From positions 1 through 8,272 of the forward strand of contig DIGE01000011.1 in the NCBI GenBank assembly GCA_002419465.1: DNA of 8,272 bases, given 5' to 3'. Of this stretch, positions 6,050-8,272 are shown piece by piece. How positions within the stretch are numbered: the stretch's first letter is position 1; each line of letters starts with the position of its first letter. The notes under the pieces were generated by a model. That model was not told where the DNA came from. It saw nothing but the letters and a program-made list of their open reading frames with translations, and made no database searches. The stretch comes from Geobacter sp. UBA5730 (GTDB lineage Bacteria; Desulfobacterota; Desulfuromonadia; Geobacterales; Pseudopelobacteraceae). A program made the translations under genes and the position numbers.

Positions 6050-7650
6050 ATCGGGAACTGCTGCTGCAGCATTTTCACCGGATCAGCGAAGCGCCGGATG
6101 CCATTTCGCGCCTGAGGCGGTTTATCCTTGATCTGGCAGTACGGGGCAAGTTGGTGGAGCAAGACCCCAGTGATGAACCGGCGACGGAGCTGCTGAAACG
6201 GATAAAGGTAACTTCATCATGTGTGCCTGATGATCTACAATTCAAAATGCCATCTGGTTGGAGTGCAGTCCGTTTCGGGGACGTATATTCTTTGGAATAT
6301 GGCAGCAATCTGCCTGCAGAGAAGAGAACAAACACTGGTGAATACCCGGTATATGGCTCAAACGGTGTAGTTGGTAGCCACTTTGAGTGCTTTGTTAAGT
6401 CACCTTGCATTGTTGTTGGTCGTAAAGGCTCTGCAGGCGCTTTAAATTTATCAGTGACCGAAGGCTGTTGCGTAACAGATGTAGCCTACTATTGTATTCC
6501 CTCAGAAGGTTTGGATATGGATTTTTCATTTAAGCTGTTCCATACCATTGGGCTGGATACACTTGGCAAAGGCGTAAAACCTGGGTTAAGCAGAAAAGAA
6601 GCATACGTACTGCCTTTAGCAATCCCCCCCCTCGCCGAACAGCAGCGCATCGTTGCCAAGGTTGATGAACTGATGGCGTTGTGCGACCAGCTGGAGGCAG
6701 AGCGTAACCAGCGTGAAGCCCACCGCGACAAGCTGGTGGCGGCCAGCCTGAACCGGATCAGCACCACAACAGCAGAAGAAGCCAAAGATGCTGCCCATTT
6801 TCACCTGAACCTGCTCCCGCGCCTGACCACCACGCCTGAGCATATCAAGCAACTACGCCAGACCATCCTGAACCTGGCGGTGCGTGGCCGACTGGTGGAG
6901 CAAGATCCCGACGATGAACCGGCGGGGGAGTTGTTGAAGCGGGCTACGGCAGCAAAAGCTCTTTTGATGATAGAAAAGGGAATTAAACGAGAAAAGGATG
7001 TCGAATATTCAGATTCCATTGATGAAGCCATAGCACCTGAACACTGGTGTTGGGCCCACGTTGCCGATGTTGCTCTTATCCAGGGGGGGAAACGATTGCC
7101 CGCTGGAGCAGTTTTTTCAAAAGAAAAGACCCCACACATTTATATTCGTGTCACTGACATGAAAGATGGAACAATCCGCACGGACAACCCTCAGTACATA
7201 ACATCAGAAGTTCAGCGTGCGATAGCAAGATACACGATCAATAAAGAAGATCTGTATATTACTATTGCAGGAACTATTGGCCAGGTCGGCATAGTTCCCG
7301 CGCCATTAGACGGTCAAAACCTTACCGAAAATGCCGCGAAGTTGGTATTCCGAGAAATCAATGCTGATTTTCTTGTGATGGCACTTAGCTCAGAGGCCGT
7401 TCAGCTTCAATTTCAGGACAAGACAAAGCAAATGGCTCAACCTAAACTTGCCCTAAAGCGGGTTGCCGGTGCACGTATCCCCCTCCCACCCCTCGCCGAA
7501 CAGCAGCGCATCGTTGCAAAGGTTGACCAGCTGATGGGGCTTTGTGACCAGTTGGAGGCCCAACTAACCACCACCAAGGCAGACAGCCGCCGCCTGCTGG
7601 AAGCGGTTCTGAATGATGCCCTGAAAATCAGTATTGTTGCCGAAGGATGA
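6046..7650 (+). CDS. hsdS: Type I restriction-modification specificity subunit S
   Basis: This is the DNA-recognition subunit that sets the bipartite target for both methylation and restriction. The 534 residues show the two-fold architecture of HsdS. Conserved segment A (about 20-52, AVRGKLVEQDPSDEPATELL) recurs at about 268-300. Target recognition domain 1 spans about 68-192 and domain 2 about 331-480. Each is followed by a helical conserved segment beginning PPLAEQQRIVAKVD (194-207 and 481-494), the spacer coiled coil. The start is TTG 6046, overlapping the abi TGA by 4 bp, with GGGGGT (6035-6040) 5 nt upstream. The next methionine (residue 68) would remove a conserved segment, so the TTG is preferred. 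Both recognition domains are AT-richer than the repeats around them. A C8 run (6624-6631) lies at the end of domain 1 and a G7 run (7083-7089) in domain 2. The reading frame is intact; the target sequence cannot be predicted. Confidence 0.95.
   Translation: MNRELLLQHFHRISEAPDAISRLRRFILDLAVRGKLVEQDPSDEPATELLKRIKVTSSCVPDDLQFKMPSGWSAVRFGDVYSLEYGSNLPAEKRTNTGEYPVYGSNGVVGSHFECFVKSPCIVVGRKGSAGALNLSVTEGCCVTDVAYYCIPSEGLDMDFSFKLFHTIGLDTLGKGVKPGLSRKEAYVLPLAIPPLAEQQRIVAKVDELMALCDQLEAERNQREAHRDKLVAASLNRISTTTAEEAKDAAHFHLNLLPRLTTTPEHIKQLRQTILNLAVRGRLVEQDPDDEPAGELLKRATAAKALLMIEKGIKREKDVEYSDSIDEAIAPEHWCWAHVADVALIQGGKRLPAGAVFSKEKTPHIYIRVTDMKDGTIRTDNPQYITSEVQRAIARYTINKEDLYITIAGTIGQVGIVPAPLDGQNLTENAAKLVFREINADFLVMALSSEAVQLQFQDKTKQMAQPKLALKRVAGARIPLPPLAEQQRIVAKVDQLMGLCDQLEAQLTTTKADSRRLLEAVLNDALKISIVAEG
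6124..6201 (+). repeat. hsdS conserved segment A, copy 1
   Basis: This stretch matches 6865-6942 at an offset of 741 bases, with about 59 of 78 positions identical and an uninterrupted 13-base match at 6152-6164. It encodes the 'LAVRGKLVEQD' helix that precedes recognition domain 1. Confidence 0.8.
6628..6698 (+). repeat. hsdS conserved segment B, copy 1
   Basis: This stretch matches 7489-7559 at an offset of 861 bases, with 62 of 71 positions identical, including 29 identical bases at 6628-6656. It encodes the start of the central spacer helix after recognition domain 1. The identity is high enough to support homologous recombination between copies or with other hsdS genes. Confidence 0.85.
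6865..6942 (+). repeat. hsdS conserved segment A, copy 2
   Basis: Second copy of the segment at 6124-6201. It encodes the matching helix before recognition domain 2. Confidence 0.8.
7489..7559 (+). repeat. hsdS conserved segment B, copy 2
   Basis: Second copy of the segment at 6628-6698. It encodes the distal helix after recognition domain 2, near the C-terminus. Confidence 0.85.
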
Positions 7651-7654
7651 AGAT

Positions 7655-7696
7655 AAAAAAAGCACCTGCAGATCATTCGCTGTAGGTGCTTTTTTT
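7655..7696 (+). terminator. Rho-independent terminator of the hsd operon, probably bidirectional
   Basis: A 17-bp stem (7655-7671 with 7680-7696, one G-U pair) encloses the 8-base loop ATCATTCG. The core is GCACCTGCAG/CTGTAGGTGC, flanked by A7 on the left and T7 on the right. It begins 4 bp after the hsdS stop. The A7 reads as T7 on the other strand, so it can also stop transcripts coming from the abiE remnant on the - strand. Confidence 0.93.
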
Positions 7697-7872
7697 ATGA
7701 TTGGCGTCCCTTGGTTGAGGCACTTCGAACTTTGTCAGACGATGAGATTAACCTGGTGCTGCAATAATAAACGGTCTGCTCGATGCCACGTTCCTCCGGC
7801 AGGCCATGTTTCAGTGAATGGCATCCCTTGACTCAGTGCGCTTAGCGGTGGCAGCACGAATCCGGCAATGCC
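7697..7872. other. Non-coding scar between the hsd terminator and the broken abiEii gene
   Basis: I see no intact gene here. The - strand frame of the broken toxin stays open through most of it, but the encoded residues no longer resemble the family. On the + strand, codons 7699-7767 read DWRPLVEALRTLSDDEINLV then LQ and two stops (TAA TAA). This looks like a plausible protein C-terminus without a start or body. The stretch is probably the joint left by a deletion or rearrangement. Confidence 0.4.
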
Positions 7873-8064
7873 CCACAGCGGAAACAGCATGGCACCTTTT
7901 AAGACAAATCGGTCGCTATAGGCTGATCTACACAGTCGATAGAGAAAGCGTTCAAGTCCGTAGCGTGTCAGCATCAGGTTAAAATCTGTCCGTTGTTCAC
8001 GCGCTTTGTTAAGAAGCCTCTGGCGGACTGAGGTGGCCATATTGACGGTCGTCACAGGTGTCAT
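7735..8064 (-). pseudogene. Truncated AbiEii-type nucleotidyltransferase toxin
   Basis: The first about 64 residues match AbiEii/AbiGii toxins: an N-terminal helical region (VRQRLLNKAREQRTDFNLML) followed by RFVLKGAMLFPLW, where KGAMLF is the first motif of the nucleotidyltransferase fold. Family members normally continue at once into an R-x-T-x-D-L-D-L motif that carries catalytic aspartates, and total about 250-300 residues. Here the frame instead runs into unrelated residues from about 7872 and stops after 109. The catalytic core is therefore missing and the toxin should be inactive. Its ATG overlaps the stop of the upstream antitoxin gene by 4 bp (ATGA), the usual abiE arrangement, and GGAGG lies at 8079-8075. 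The family call is solid for the N-terminal part. The cause of the break, deletion or insertion, cannot be told from this window. Confidence 0.75.
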
Positions 8065-8272
8065 AGTGTCATTGCCTCCATATAGGGGCGCATGACGTTA
8101 CTTACTCGGCAAATATTTGCATACTTCCACAGCTCATCCATGCCGCAGAGTTTCTTGCTTTGACACTCCCGAAGCGCTTCCATTGCCACATCCAGTCCGA
8201 TCTTGTTTCTGAATTTGAAACAGTCAGCCACTGTCTTTGCCGGGCTATAGCAGGCCGTTGAAAATAGACTCG
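8061..8272 (-). CDS. AbiEi-type antitoxin/transcriptional regulator, C-terminal part (runs off the window)
   Basis: Reading the - strand from the window edge gives about 69 residues ending at TGA 8063-8061. They include SPAKTVADCFKFRNKIGLDV, EALRECQ, MDELWKYANICRVSNVMRPYMEAM. This is the characteristic C-terminal end of AbiEi antitoxins, including the 'AKTvaDcFk' and 'vMrPYlEa' signatures. AbiEi proteins normally carry an N-terminal winged-helix domain that represses the abiE promoter and a C-terminal antitoxin domain; only part of the latter is visible. The stop overlaps the AbiEii start by 4 bp, so the pair was translationally coupled. The frame is open to the edge, but the first residues (SLFSTACY) are not obviously family-like, so a lesion just beyond the edge is possible. 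Confidence 0.8.
   Translation of the reverse strand, partial: SLFSTACYSPAKTVADCFKFRNKIGLDVAMEALRECQSKKLCGMDELWKYANICRVSNVMRPYMEAMTL

Noticed and set aside
7634..7831. Open frame of 65 codons on the + strand spanning the terminator
   Set aside because: It starts inside hsdS, reads through the terminator hairpin and encodes no recognisable motif.
1..8272. CRISPR array, tRNA, rRNA, integrase or insertion sequence
   Set aside because: No regularly spaced short repeats, cloverleaf, ribosomal sequence, recombinase or transposase motifs were seen; the only clear long repeats are the hsdS conserved segments.

Overview
This window is a defence island from a bacterium of roughly balanced GC, possibly a Geobacter-like desulfuromonad or another proteobacterium. 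The lineage is a guess from codon use and the style of the proteins; no rRNA, tRNA or housekeeping gene is present to anchor it. The core is a type I restriction-modification operon on the + strand, most like the type IB (EcoAI/EcoEI) family in subunit lengths and domain order. It carries an Abi_2 (AbiD/AbiF-type) gene with a HEPN-like RNase motif between hsdM and hsdS.

Layout: 41-976 encodes an acidic protein of unknown function whose C-terminal half weakly resembles DUF5063. A gap of about 100 bp holds a candidate promoter, followed by hsdR (1078-3531) and hsdM (3535-4992), 3 bp apart. A 127-bp structured leader (4993-5119) separates hsdM from the abi gene (5120-6049). hsdS (6046-7650) starts on a TTG that overlaps the abi stop codon. 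A strong, probably bidirectional hairpin terminator (7655-7696) closes the operon. Beyond it, on the - strand, lies a damaged AbiE toxin-antitoxin pair: the C-terminal end of an AbiEi antitoxin, running off the window edge, and an AbiEii toxin that keeps only its N-terminal part.

How the genes probably work together: HsdM2-HsdS would methylate the host at a bipartite target, and with HsdR added the complex would translocate and cut unmodified DNA. The Abi protein carries an R-x4-H motif typical of HEPN RNases. It is translated from within the hsd operon and its stop is coupled to the hsdS start. By analogy with PrrC, an anticodon nuclease encoded within an hsd locus, it may be a second layer that fires when restriction fails or is inhibited; this is inference. 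The leader in front of abi contains competing GC-rich hairpins and could be a regulatory RNA or attenuator. hsdS shows two AT-richer recognition domains set in GC-richer conserved repeats, plus a C8 tract, consistent with exchange of specificity domains and possible slippage.
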